From an uncultured Flavobacterium sp. (GTDB lineage Bacteria; Bacteroidota; Bacteroidia; Flavobacteriales; Flavobacteriaceae), in contig NZ_OX638201.1 of the NCBI RefSeq assembly GCF_951805225.1, positions 4,464,001 through 4,528,000 of the forward strand: a DNA stretch of 64,000 nucleotides. The letters are read 5' to 3'. The position numbers and the translations under genes are program-made. Positions within the stretch are counted from its first letter, which is position 1; every line of letters begins with the position of its first letter. Below are positions 42,355 to 53,800 of this stretch, one piece after another. The notes beneath the pieces were generated by a model, which was not told where the DNA came from, did no database searches, and saw nothing but the letters and a program-made list of their open reading frames with translations.

Positions 42355-43056
42355 TTAAACTCTCTGTCTTACGGTTCTTTGCTCTATTCTTTTCTCAAAT
42401 TTTCCTCCTTGAAAAATGCGCTGTACCATAATTCCCGGAATATGAATTTGATTTGGATCTAATGTTCCAACGGGAACCAATTCTTCAACTTCGGCAATTG
42501 TGATTTTTGCAGCACCTGCCATACATGCGTTAAAATTTCTTGCAGTGCCTTTAAATATAAGATTTCCAGCTTCGTCACCTTTCCATGCTTTTACAATGGC
42601 AAACTCCGCTTTGAAGGCTTGTTCCATAATATGCATTTTTCCGTTGAATTCACGAACTTCTTTTCCTTCTGCAACTTCGGTTCCATAACCTGCCGGTGTG
42701 AAGAAAGCTGGAATTCCGGCTTGTGCAGCACGACAGCGCTCTGCTAAGGTTCCTTGTGGCGTTAATTCGACCTCAAGTTCACCTGAAAGCATTTGACGCT
42801 CAAATTCGGCGTTTTCGCCAACATAAGACGAAATCATCTTTTTGACTTGTTTTTTCTGCAAAAGTAATCCTAAACCAAAATCATCAACTCCCGCATTATT
42901 CGAAATACAAGTTAAATCTGAAATTGAAGTATTTACCAATGCTGCAATGGTATTTTCAGGAATTCCGCATAAACCAAATCCACCAAACATGATGGTCATT
43001 CCGCTTTCGATTCCTTCTATAGCGTCCTGAACGTTATTTACTTTTTTTGTAATCAT
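42355..43056 (-). CDS. scoA: 3-oxoacid CoA-transferase, subunit A
   Basis: 233 residues of class I CoA-transferase alpha subunit: the N-terminal [22 protein letters not shown] motif region is diagnostic, with a later [19 protein letters not shown] block. Works with subunit B (40337-40993). Here the two are separated by the beta-lactamase gene and 1.36 kb. Start at ATG on the minus strand at 43056, as in relatives. Confidence 0.92.
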   Translation of the reverse strand: MITKKVNNVQDAIEGIESGMTIMFGGFGLCGIPENTIAALVNTSISDLTCISNNAGVDDFGLGLLLQKKQVKKMISSYVGENAEFERQMLSGELEVELTPQGTLAERCRAAQAGIPAFFTPAGYGTEVAEGKEVREFNGKMHIMEQAFKAEFAIVKAWKGDEAGNLIFKGTARNFNACMAGAAKITIAEVEELVPVGTLDPNQIHIPGIMVQRIFQGGKFEKRIEQRTVRQRV

Positions 43057-43155
43057 AACAAACTGTCTTTATTACTGTATATTTTTGATAAAAATAAGAT
43101 TTTTAGATTAAATTATAACGATTTCGTAAAAATAAATCCGCCTACGAAACCCACA

Positions 43156-43223
43156 TTAACCGCAAAGCTCACAAAGCTTTATAAAATATGCTGTGCAAGT
43201 CTTTATTTAACTCTTTACGGTAA
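43156..43223. repeat. Degenerate CGCAAAG-family repeat
   Basis: TTAACCGCAAAGCTCACAAAGC at the left and CTCTTTACGGTAA at the right, a reduced copy of the 19831-20095 family. Confidence 0.5.
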
Positions 43224-43243
43224 AATCCTTTATCCTTATTCCA

Positions 43244-43296
43244 AAAAAAATCCTTTTGTATTCTTCCGAATTTCAGAAGATCACAAAAGGATTTAT
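43244..43296 (-). terminator. Terminator of the PBP1A/gldH/RicT operon
   Basis: AAATCCTTTTGT / ACAAAAGGATTT arms with an inner TCTTC/GAAGA pairing, about 20 bases past the PBP1A stop. Confidence 0.8.
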
Positions 43297-43316
43297 TATT
43301 TTAAAAGAACTTTAAA

Positions 43317-45623
43317 TTACAGTTCGAATTCATCTGTATTTTGTTCTGTTTGAGTTGTATCTTTTACTACTGCTGGTCTGCTATAGCAATCTACTTTTAT
43401 CGAAAGATTTGCAGGTCTTTCAAATTCTGACTTAGAAACCTGAAGCCCAGGATCTGCATAACAAAGTTTCATGAAATAACCCCAAATTGGCAATGCTGCT
43501 GTAGCTCCTTGTCCGTAAGTTAAACTTTTGAAACGTGCCGAACGGTCTTCACATCCTACCCAAACACCCGTTACTAAGTTTGGAACCATTCCCATAAACC
43601 AACCATCTGATTGATTTTGCGTTGTTCCTGTTTTACCTGCAATTGGGTTTCTAAATACATATGGGTATCCTGTCCAACGGTTGTCTCCACTTCCTCCTCC
43701 TTCAGTTCTTAAACGAGCACCAGAGCCAGTTTCTGTAACTCCTTCTAATAACTTAATTACAGCAAAAGCAATATCTTTATTCAAAACGTCGTGAGATTCC
43801 GGAATTGGCTCGTAAATAACCTCTCCGCTTTTGTTTTCGATACGAGTTAAAAACTGTGGCTTAACATAAACTCCCTGATTGGCAAATGTGCTGTATGCTG
43901 CAACCATATCTTCAACAGTAATATCTACAGCTCCTAAAGCGATAGAAGGCTGAGGAGGAATTTCGGTTTTTACACCTAATTTATGCGTTAATTCTACAAC
44001 AGCTTCCGGACCAACACGATCAATTAACTTAGCCGAAACTGTATTGATCGAATTTGCTAAACCTTGTTTTAGAGTTACCATTCCGCGGTATCTGTTGTCA
44101 GAGTTTCTTGGTTCCCAATCTGCTGTAACATTGTGACGTCCTTTGTGAATCATAAATGGTCCGTCAAGAATAGAATCACAAGGAGACATATTCAATTGTT
44201 CGATTGCAGTTGCGTAAACAAACGGTTTGAAAGTTGAACCTACTTGTCTCGCTCCTTGCCCAACGTGATCGTATTGGAAATATTTATAGTTAATTCCTCC
44301 AACCCACGCTTTGATATTTCCGGTTTGAGGCTCCATCGCCATTAAACCTGATTGCAAGAAGTGTTTGAAATAACGAATGGAATCCATTGGAGTCATTGTT
44401 GTATCACGCTCTCCTTTCCAGGTAAATATGCGCATTTTTGTTTTTACTTTGAATGAAGCAATGATATCATCTTCGCTTTTATCTGCATCTTTCATGATTG
44501 CCCAACGTGTCGAGTTTTTCATAGCCTGCATCATCAACTTATCTGTTTCTGCCTGCGTGATATTTACGAAAGGTGCATTTTTATTGTTTTTTTGCTCGAT
44601 GAAAAATTGTTGTTGTAAATTTTTCATGTGCTCAGAAACCGCTTCTTCCGCATGTAATTGCATTCTTGAATCGATTGTAGTATAAATTTTCAATCCATCT
44701 TTGTAGATATCATAATCAGAACCGTCTGGCTTTTTGTTTTCAGAAACCCATTTTTTCATGTAATCACGTAGATATTCTCTGAAATAAGTAGCTGTTCCTT
44801 CGCGGTGACTTTCTAATTTGAATTTTAAAGTAATTGGCAAAGCTTGTAATCTCAATTTTTCAGATTCTGTGATCATCTTTGCTTTCTCCATTTGAGAAAG
44901 TACTACATTACGACGATTTTTTACTCCTTCTGGATTACGAACCGGATTATACAACCCTGAGTTCTTGAACATTCCCACTAAAATAGCGGATTCATCCATA
45001 GTTAAATCTTTCGGATCTTTAGAAAAATAGGTTTGTGCTGCTGAACTTACTCCAACAGAATAATTCCCAAAATCATAAACGTTGCAATACATTGCCAAAA
45101 TTTCATTTTTGGTATATTGTCTTTCCAGACGAATGGCGATTATCCACTCTTTTATTTTCTGTACAATCCTGAATGGAAGAAACTTAGACCCTTCACCATG
45201 AAACAATTGTTTAGCTAATTGTTGCGATAATGTACTTGCTCCACCATTGGTTCCTAAACTAAAAACAGCTCTTAAAGTTCCACGACCGTCGATTCCTGAG
45301 TGTTCGTAAAAACGAGCATCTTCGGTAGCAACCAAAGCTTCTACCAGACTTTTTGGTAAATCTGAGTATTTAAGTTGTGATCTGTTGGTTTTAAAATATT
45401 TACCAATAACTACTCCGTCAGACGAAATAATTTCTGTAGCTAAATTGGAATCTGGATTTTCTAAGTCTTCAAATGAAGGCATTGATCCAAATAATCCCCA
45501 TGATGCAAATAAAAAGAAGGCTAAAATACCCAATAAGGTATAAGCAAAAATTCTCCAGAATTTCTTTTTATAGTAGTTAATATCCTTATTACTATTAGGT
45601 TGATTGTTTTTCTTGGTGGCCAT
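43317..45623 (-). CDS. mrcA: Penicillin-binding protein 1A (bifunctional transglycosylase/transpeptidase)
   Basis: 768 residues. A cytoplasmic tail and one TM helix (about 23-45) precede a GT51 glycosyltransferase (catalytic E101 in VATEDARFYEHSG, with STLSQQLAKQ) and a penicillin-binding transpeptidase with S463-T-F-K466, S525-I-N527 and K664-T-G666. It polymerises and crosslinks peptidoglycan in the periplasm. It follows gldH by 12 bases, so it likely belongs to the same operon. Confidence 0.95.
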   Translation of the reverse strand: MATKKNNQPNSNKDINYYKKKFWRIFAYTLLGILAFFLFASWGLFGSMPSFEDLENPDSNLATEIISSDGVVIGKYFKTNRSQLKYSDLPKSLVEALVATEDARFYEHSGIDGRGTLRAVFSLGTNGGASTLSQQLAKQLFHGEGSKFLPFRIVQKIKEWIIAIRLERQYTKNEILAMYCNVYDFGNYSVGVSSAAQTYFSKDPKDLTMDESAILVGMFKNSGLYNPVRNPEGVKNRRNVVLSQMEKAKMITESEKLRLQALPITLKFKLESHREGTATYFREYLRDYMKKWVSENKKPDGSDYDIYKDGLKIYTTIDSRMQLHAEEAVSEHMKNLQQQFFIEQKNNKNAPFVNITQAETDKLMMQAMKNSTRWAIMKDADKSEDDIIASFKVKTKMRIFTWKGERDTTMTPMDSIRYFKHFLQSGLMAMEPQTGNIKAWVGGINYKYFQYDHVGQGARQVGSTFKPFVYATAIEQLNMSPCDSILDGPFMIHKGRHNVTADWEPRNSDNRYRGMVTLKQGLANSINTVSAKLIDRVGPEAVVELTHKLGVKTEIPPQPSIALGAVDITVEDMVAAYSTFANQGVYVKPQFLTRIENKSGEVIYEPIPESHDVLNKDIAFAVIKLLEGVTETGSGARLRTEGGGSGDNRWTGYPYVFRNPIAGKTGTTQNQSDGWFMGMVPNLVTGVWVGCEDRSARFKSLTYGQGATAALPIWGYFMKLCYADPGLQVSKSEFERPANLSIKVDCYSRPAVVKDTTQTEQNTDEFEL

Positions 45624-45635
45624 ATAACTATTTTT

Positions 45636-46115
45636 CTAATCTTTTTGTTCTATTCTAAAACCTACGTCTGTAATACCTTCTAAAGCCTGAACTCCCGGAA
45701 TTTTTCCTGATTCTCTAACAGCTTGTTTTATATGTACTTTGTATTTTCCTCTAAACTTGACATCTTCTTTATAAAACAGTTTACTTTCTTTAATGTCTGT
45801 AAAACCATTTCCTAGCAAAGTTCCATCAGGATTTGCCATTTGATATTCTAAAGTATCTACTTTGGTGAAACCGCTTGGTGTTTCTATAGCAACAATTAAA
45901 AACAAATTATTGAACGGATAATTGTTATTGTCTCTCAAATTTACAAATAAATTGTATTTTTTTGTAGAATCCAAAACTGGTAAATCAAAGGTTACAACGC
46001 TGTCTTTGTGCCATGCACTTCCAACAGATTTGTACTGATCAAATACTCTTTTTTTATCACAAGAAAAAAGAAGTATCGCTACCAAAAGAAGAATTCCGCT
46101 ATTTTTTATTCTCAT
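45636..46115 (-). CDS. gldH: Gliding motility lipoprotein GldH
   Basis: 159 residues: lipoprotein signal with Cys19 (ILLLVAILLFSC), then a beta-rich body with WHKDSVVTFDLPVLDS and NNLFLIVAIETP and a closing DVGFRIEQKD, matching GldH of Flavobacterium. In F. johnsoniae GldH is needed for gliding and for T9SS activity. The start overlaps the end of the RicT-like gene by 17 bases, and PBP1A follows 12 bases later, so the three genes form one operon. Confidence 0.92.
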   Translation of the reverse strand: MRIKNSGILLLVAILLFSCDKKRVFDQYKSVGSAWHKDSVVTFDLPVLDSTKKYNLFVNLRDNNNYPFNNLFLIVAIETPSGFTKVDTLEYQMANPDGTLLGNGFTDIKESKLFYKEDVKFRGKYKVHIKQAVRESGKIPGVQALEGITDVGFRIEQKD

Positions 46116-47457
46116 TTTTAGTAATAATTATAGGTTTTCTAGGTTCAGCCGGTTTATTCTCATTCGAATTTTTAGGTTTATTCGATTGATTTGGCTTATT
46201 ATTATTCGGTTTGTTTCCTTTGTTTGGATTTGGATTTCCATTTCCTACTCCTGTACCCGGCTTGTTTTGATTCTGATTTGGATTCGGTTGTTGTTTCTTT
46301 GGTGCAGCCACCACTTCTGCTTCTGCATTTGGTTTGCGTTTGCGATTTGGCTTTTTCTTTCTTTTTGGCTGATCAAAACGGGTTAAACTTTCCTGACCCA
46401 TTGCATTATTAAAGTCTTTTTCAGGCTCTGAAGTAATTTCAACAGCAAAATCTTCTAATGAAGAAACTTTGTTTTTCAACTTATTTTCTGCAATAATTTC
46501 TTTTACCTGATCAATTTTCAAAACGTGCCAGTTTGCAAAATTATTCGTGTAAGCAAACCACATTAATCCTTTAAAAATGTCTTGTTTTTGACAAATTGCA
46601 TCTCCTTTTTCAGTCACCAATTTAGTGTCATAATCCGGAAAATCCTTCAACGCATCCATGTAAGTATCAAGCTCATAGTTCAAGCAACACTTTAATTTTC
46701 CGCATTGTCCGGCTAATTTTTGTGGATTTAATGAAAGTTGCTGATATCTTGCTGCAGAGGTATTTACACTTCTAAAATCAGTAAGCCATGTTGAACAGCA
46801 AAGTTCTCTTCCGCAAGAGCCAATTCCGCCTAAACGAGCTGCTTCCTGACGGAAACCAACTTGTTTCATCTCAACTCTGGTACTGAATTCTTTGGCAAAA
46901 TCTTTAATCAAAAGTCTAAAATCGACTCTGTCATTTGCCGTATAGTAAAATGTAGCTTTCGATCCGTCTCCTTGAAATTCAATATCAGAAATTTTCATTT
47001 CCAATTTATGCTGAATTGCCAATTCACGGGCTCTAACTTTCATTTGTTCTTCGCGATCACGCGCTACAGACCAAATATCAATATCTTTTTGAGAAGCTTT
47101 TCGGTAAATTTTCGGCACTTCATTACTTTCGTGATTAACGCCTTTTTTCTTCATTTGAATTTTAACCAATTCGCCTGTCAAAGTAACAATACCAATATCA
47201 TGTCCCGGTGATGCAACAGTTGCTACAATATCACCAATACTCAAAGTTAATTTTTCTGAATTTCTAAAGAATTCCTTACGTCCGTTTTTAAAACGTACTT
47301 CAACGCAGTCAAAAATAGCCTCTCCATTAGACGGGCTCATGTTTGCGAGCCAGTCAAAAACCGTCAATTTATTGCAGCTATCGGTGCCGCAAGTCCCATT
47401 ATTTTTACAACCCTTTGGTGCGCCACCATCTGAGGTTGAACAACTTGTACATGCCAT
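46099..47457 (-). CDS. ricT: PSP1-domain protein, RicT/YaaT-like
   Basis: Start at ATG 47457 (MACTSCSTSDGG) rather than an upstream in-frame codon at 47487; 452 residues. The N-terminus is Cys-rich (CTSCSTSDGG, CKNNGTCGTDSC). The PSP1 core carries the RicT cysteines GSCGRELCCSTWL and GQCGKLKCCLNYEL, which in the RicA-RicF-RicT complex hold [4Fe-4S] clusters. From about residue 370 the protein becomes a Lys/Pro/Asn-rich disordered tail. Role in Bacteroidota untested. It heads the operon with gldH and PBP1A. Confidence 0.88.
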   Translation of the reverse strand: MACTSCSTSDGGAPKGCKNNGTCGTDSCNKLTVFDWLANMSPSNGEAIFDCVEVRFKNGRKEFFRNSEKLTLSIGDIVATVASPGHDIGIVTLTGELVKIQMKKKGVNHESNEVPKIYRKASQKDIDIWSVARDREEQMKVRARELAIQHKLEMKISDIEFQGDGSKATFYYTANDRVDFRLLIKDFAKEFSTRVEMKQVGFRQEAARLGGIGSCGRELCCSTWLTDFRSVNTSAARYQQLSLNPQKLAGQCGKLKCCLNYELDTYMDALKDFPDYDTKLVTEKGDAICQKQDIFKGLMWFAYTNNFANWHVLKIDQVKEIIAENKLKNKVSSLEDFAVEITSEPEKDFNNAMGQESLTRFDQPKRKKKPNRKRKPNAEAEVVAAPKKQQPNPNQNQNKPGTGVGNGNPNPNKGNKPNNNKPNQSNKPKNSNENKPAEPRKPIIITKNENKK

Positions 47458-47818
47458 AATTATATATGTAGTGTTGCAAAAAAGCAACTTAAGTTCATAA
47501 ACGTTTGATCGGTAAAGATAGTATTTTTTTTAGTTTGCTTTTTACTGATTATTCTAAAGCTATGTTAAAGAGATAAACACCTCATTTTTAAGTACAAGCA
47601 ATTTTACCACATCCCTAAAATTGGCTTATTCTAATACTCTTTTGACTTTTACCATTAATGGAAACTGTTAAAACGAAGGAACTTTGCAAATTGAAAATTC
47701 CATCTAAATCAATACTACTTTTTATTTAATCAATTAAATAATCTGATTTATTGAATTCCTAAACTACGAAGGCGGTTTAGGTAAAAAAACAATATTACTA
47801 ACCACAGTTTTCTATGTT
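47458..47818. other. AT-rich gap between the RicT-like and giant-protein genes
   Basis: 361 bases containing the divergent promoters of two large transcription units. On the minus strand TATCTTTA (47520-47513) is one mismatch from TAnnTTTG and may serve the RicT-like gene. No ORF, terminator or repeat is recognised. Confidence 0.4.
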
Positions 47819-50800
47819 ATGCAAAATTTAAATCCTAAAAATTATAATTACTTCAAACTAATTTCTTTTCTTTTAGTATTCTTTATTACTGTTCAAATCA
47901 GGGCTCAGTTTCCTTTTTCTGAAAGTTTTAAAAACAATACTGCTCCTAATATATTATTTGGTGGATCTCCTACCGCTTTTCTTACGGGAGGTGCAGGTTC
48001 AAAAAATGGTTATAATGATCTTAATGGCTCAGGATATCTACGATTAACTAACAGCTCCGCAGATCAAAGGGGTGTAGTGTGGTCAGATCTGTATGCTTTC
48101 CCGTCTGCCTACGGAATGACTATCTCTTTTGAATATTATTCCCATTCCGGAAGTGGTGCTGATGGTATTGCTTTTATTTTATTCGACGCAACGGCATCAC
48201 CCATTAGCGTAGGATCTTATGGTGGTTCCTTAGGATACGCTCAAAACAGTTCAAACAATGGTTTTTCAAAAGGTTACTTAGGAATTGGCATCGATGAATA
48301 CGGTAGTTTTGGAATGAGCAGCGACGGAAAAAATGGTGGAGCACCGTTCTTCCGCAAACAAAGCGCCGTTACATTAAGAGGTGCCGGCAATGAACAAACT
48401 GGATATCCATTTTTAACAACAACTACAACAACAGAATCACCATATCTATTTAACGTTAGTGGTAATGATCGAAATGCAACTGATCAAACTAAAGCTGGTT
48501 TTAGAAAAATTGAAATAATTTTAAAACCACGTACTCCTCAAGATGGTTTTCTTATAGATGTTTATATAACACATGGTAACACTAAAACTTTAGTTATTAA
48601 CAATTACCTTTACACAACACCTGCACCTCCAAATTTAAAATTTGCTATTGCTTCCTCAACTGGAGGAGACAACAACTTTCATGAAATACGTAATTTAAAT
48701 TTATCTGTAGATTTATCCACTCTTCGTATTCCGGTCGCAAAACCAAATTTAATTACCGGATGTTCAGGATCAATAATCACAACATCTAATGATATAAATG
48801 AAAACAATGATGGTACATTAAATACACTAGCTACCATAAATAGATCATCAATAGACTTAGATCTTGACATACCAGGAATTCAATCTTCTAAAACAGTCGC
48901 AGGAAAAGGAACATTTACCTATGATTCTATTACAGGAAAAATAACTTTTACCCCCCTAAACATATCTGTAGAAGGATCTGCTGAAATAAATTATACTTTT
49001 AATGATACTTATGGCAAAACATCCAATGTTTCTACCATAACCTATAATGCTATTGTAAATAAACCTGCAGATATTGAAACAACAACAACAATATGTGCTG
49101 GAGAGACCTATGTTTGGGCAGCAAATGGGCAATCATATACTACTCCACAAACCGGTTTAAAAGTAATTAATAACGGATGTACAGCAAATGAAATTTTAAA
49201 TTTGGAGGTGCTGCCCAGACCTAACATTCCAACTATAACTACTACGACTGCAAGTTGTTTGGCGGCTAGTACAAGTAAAATAGACAATTATTCACCTGCT
49301 GACAACACTTATACTTTTGATCCAACCGGCCCTGAAATTGATGCTCAAGGTTTTATAACCAATATTACCCCGAAAATTCAGTATAACGTCACCTCAGTTT
49401 CAAAAACTACAAACTGCTCTTCTTTACCAACATTATTAACTAAAGATGCATTTGATAATTCAGGTTGTTATCCTGTTTTAAATACTACAGTAAATTCGTT
49501 AACCAAATCTATTTGTAACAGTCCAAATGAAACAGTCTCTTATGAGATTAAAATCACAAATTCAGGAGGACAAACTGCTGGAGCAGTCAAATTAGATTTC
49601 ATATTTCCCATTGGTATTATTTTTGATTATGCTAGTGCATCTTATACAAATGGCAGTTCAGGACCAACCGGTTCAATCTCATTTATGAATACTGCTAGCA
49701 ATCCTGTAATAGAAAATTTTACTATACCTTCTAATGGAACAGTAATAATTCTATTAAAAGGAAAAACTACAACTGCAGCTACAACAGGTACTTTTAGTGT
49801 CAATTCTGAAGTAACATATTTAGATCCAAGTCGCACAATTAGCAATCCTAACAGAAGAATTACACCTTATATGAATTCTTACTCAGCAACATCATCATAC
49901 GAAAGCGGAGGAAATGTACCGGGTTCTAATTTTGACGGCAGCAGTACATTAGAAGATGATGTGGTTATTAATCCAAAACCAACAACTGTAACCACCAAAG
50001 AGAGCATCTGTTCTGGAGAATCTTTCCTTTGGACTGTAGACGGAAAAACTTATAGTACTTCCGGAACTTATACTAAAACAAATAGTAGCTGTACTGCAAA
50101 TCAGATATTAGACTTAACTGTTGGCGCAAAACCAACAACTGTAACTACAAAAGAAAGTATCTGTTTTGGAAAATCTTTCCTTTGGGCTGTAGACGGAAAA
50201 ACGTATACAACTTCAGGAATTTATACTAAAGTAAATGATGGTTGTACTGCTGATCAGACTTTGGAATTAACTGTTAATGCAAAACCAATAACAGTAACTA
50301 CAAAAGAAAACATATGTTTTGGTGAATCTTTCCTTTGGGCTGTAGATGGAAAAACTTATACAACTTCCGGAATCTATACTAAAGTAAATGACGGCTGTAA
50401 CGCGGATCAGACTTTGGAATTAAATATCGGAACTAAACCAGTAACTATAACCACCAAAGAAAACATCTGTTTTGGAGAAACTTTCCTTTGGACGGTAAAT
50501 GGAAAAACTTATAGTACTTCTGGAATTTATACTAAAGTAAATGATGGTTGTACTGCTAATCAGACATTGGAATTAAACATTGGAACTAAACCGGCAACAG
50601 TAATCACAAAAGAAAGCATCTGTTCTGGTGAATCTTTCCTTTGGGCTGTAGATGGAAAAACGTATTCGGTTTCTGGAATTTATACCCAAATCAATGACGG
50701 TTGTACGGCCGATCAGACTTTGGAATTAAACATTGGAACTAAACCGGCAACTGTAATCACAAAAGAAAACATCTGCTTTGGCGAATCTTTCCTTTGGACT

Positions 50801-53800
50801 GTAGATGGAAAAAACTATTCGGTGTCGGGAATTTATACTCAAACTAATGATGGATGTACGGCTGATCAGACTTTGGAATTAAACATTGGAGCTAAACCAA
50901 CAACTGTAACCACCAAAGAAAATATCTGCTTTGGTGAATCTTTTCCTTGGGCTGTAGATGGAAAAACATATTCAGTTTCTGGAATTTATACTAAAGCAAA
51001 TGATGGTTGTACTGCCGATCAGACTTTGGAATTAAACATCGGAACCAAACCAGCAACTATAACTACTAAAGAAAGCATCTGTTCTGGTGAATCTTTCCTG
51101 TGGACGGTAGACGGAAAAACTTATAGTACTTCTGGAATTTATACTAAAGTAAATGACGGTTGTACTGCAGAGCAAGTATTAGAATTAACTGTGGGTGCAA
51201 AACCAACAACAGTATCTACAAAAGAAAACATCTGTTTTGGAGAGACTTTCACTTGGGCTGTAGATGGAAAAACTTATAGTACTTCGGGAATTTATACTAA
51301 AACTAATAATGGTTGTACCGCAGATCAAGTATTAGAATTAACTGTGGGTGCAAAACCAACAACTATAACTACAAAAGAAAACATCTGTTTTGGAGAGACT
51401 TTCACTTGGTCTATAGACGGGAAAACTTATAGTACTTCTGGAATTTACACTAAAACTAATAATGGATGCAACGCTGATCAAGTATTAGACTTAACTGTTG
51501 GTACAAAACCAATCACTGTAACTACAAAACAAAACATCTGTTTTGGTGAATCTTTCCTTTGGACGGTAGATGGAAAAACGTATACAACTTCTGGAATTTA
51601 TACTAAAACTAATAATGGCTGTACCGCTGATCAGGTATTAGACTTAAATATTGGCGCAAAACCAACAACTGTAACTACAAAAGAAAGCATCTGTTTTGAC
51701 GAATCTTTCCTTTGGACCGTAGATGGAAAAACCTATTCGACTTCGGGAACTTATAGCAAAACTAATGACGGTTGTACTGCAGATCAGACTTTGGAATTAA
51801 ACATTGGAACTAAACCTGCAACGGTAATCACTAAAAAAGACATCTGTTTTGGTGAGTCCTTCACTTGGCCTATAGATGGAAAAACTTATTCAACTTCTGG
51901 AACTTATACCAAAACTAATGATGGCTGTACCCCTAACCAAGTACTAAACCTTACAGTAAATCCAAAAACAGCCGACATTATTACTAATGACGTTAGTATA
52001 TGCAAAGGTGGCACAGGTTCATTAACAATAACTACAGATTCAAAGCCGTCATTATCTTTTAATGGCACCTGGCACCCTCTTACGGACCCTAAAACGTACA
52101 TGCCTACTTTGAAAGATGATAATAATTCAATATGTCTTTTCGAAGATACTGCATTGGCAAGCTACCATACAATTACTTTTTCGGTAAATGTAACAGGGAC
52201 ATATATCTTAAAAATGACAGGGTTAAATCCAGATTATAGAGCTGGATATATTTATAAAGGCAATTACACTTTAGGAACTTGTCCTGAAGATGGAACTTGG
52301 ATAACAGAAGGTGATGATTACGGAATAATCAGTACTAAAACACCAACTTTAACAGCACATCTTGAAGTAGGAACCCTTTACACATTAGTATCTCTTGTTC
52401 AATCCATTACATCGACTCAACCTTTAGATTATACCTGGACATTAACCCCACCAGATGGAGGAGGCTTTTTCTTGAACCCAATTAATTCATGGTACACAGC
52501 TCCAACAGGCGGAAACCCAATTAACTGGGGCACCACATTTAATCCTGCAGGAGTTTCTGGTTCAGGTTTATCTAACACAAATACTGCTGGCAAGACCACC
52601 TATTATGTTGGAGATATAACAGAGTGTAAGGAAAGAGTTCCTGTAACTTTTGAAATTAAAGAAGATGCAGCTGTTGAAGTTGCTTCCTCTGCACCAGAAG
52701 TATGTATTAATACCGTATTACCAGCTATTACTCATCTAACTTCGGGAATAACTGGTATCAATTCATCAACCAATCTACCAACAGGAGTTAGTGCTAATTT
52801 TAAAAATAACACCATAACAATTACAGGTACTCCAACAGTATCAGGTATTTTTAATTACAATATTAACTTACTAAACGATAATAGCCATTGTGGTACTAAC
52901 ACTGCAACAGGTACTATTACGGTTAATGCGTTACCAGTAGTTCCAATTGTAACTACTACAAATGCAAGCTGTTCAACAGCAAGCATAAGTAAAATTGATA
53001 ATTATGTTGTAGGTAACTCATACATCTTTGATCCAACAGGTCCATTGGTTAGTTCCACAGGAATTATTACCGGAATGACAACTGGAAGCAATTATACCGT
53101 AAAATCAGTTAATTCTGCTTGTATTTCTGCATCATCTCCTAATTTTAACTTTACGGAGCAGTTAACGTCCCCAACAAAACCAATATTAAGCACAATAATA
53201 CAACCTAATTGCGACAACGCAACTGGAAGTTTTACTATCACCAATTATGATGCATCATATACTTATAATGTAATTCCATCAACGGGTGTTGTGCAAAACG
53301 GAAATACAATAACAGTTTCAAAAGGTGAATATCAAATAACAGCCATTCTGGGAAGCTGTTCTTCTGAGTTATCTGAAAAAGCAACTGTAAATGAACAACC
53401 AATAAAACCTTCTGCGTCTATTAGCTATCCAACTTTTTCATATTCAACAACAGAAGGAACTACTTTAGTAAAACTAATTGGTATGGCCGGAGGTAAATAT
53501 ACAGCTACACCTGAAGGTTTAACTATTGATGAAAATAGTGGCGCAATTAACCCTAGCGTAAGCTCTGATGGCACATATACAATACTTTATTCTTATACAA
53601 ACGGTGTTTGTAGCAATACGACTCAAACCACCGTTAAAATAGTTTCTCCAAAAATTGCAAGTTGGCTACTTGTAAAAGATGGTAATAACAATGGAACAGT
53701 AGAACCCGGCGAAATTCTTACTTTTATGTTGAGATTGTCTAACATTGACCTTGATCATTTAACACTGAAAAACATTACAGGTTCTATCGACTTACCTGAC

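Noticed and set aside
46186..46412. Hydrophobic plus-strand frames opposite the RicT-like tail
   Set aside because: Antisense of a Lys/Asn/Pro-rich low-complexity stretch, which always yields Phe/Leu/Trp-rich frames.
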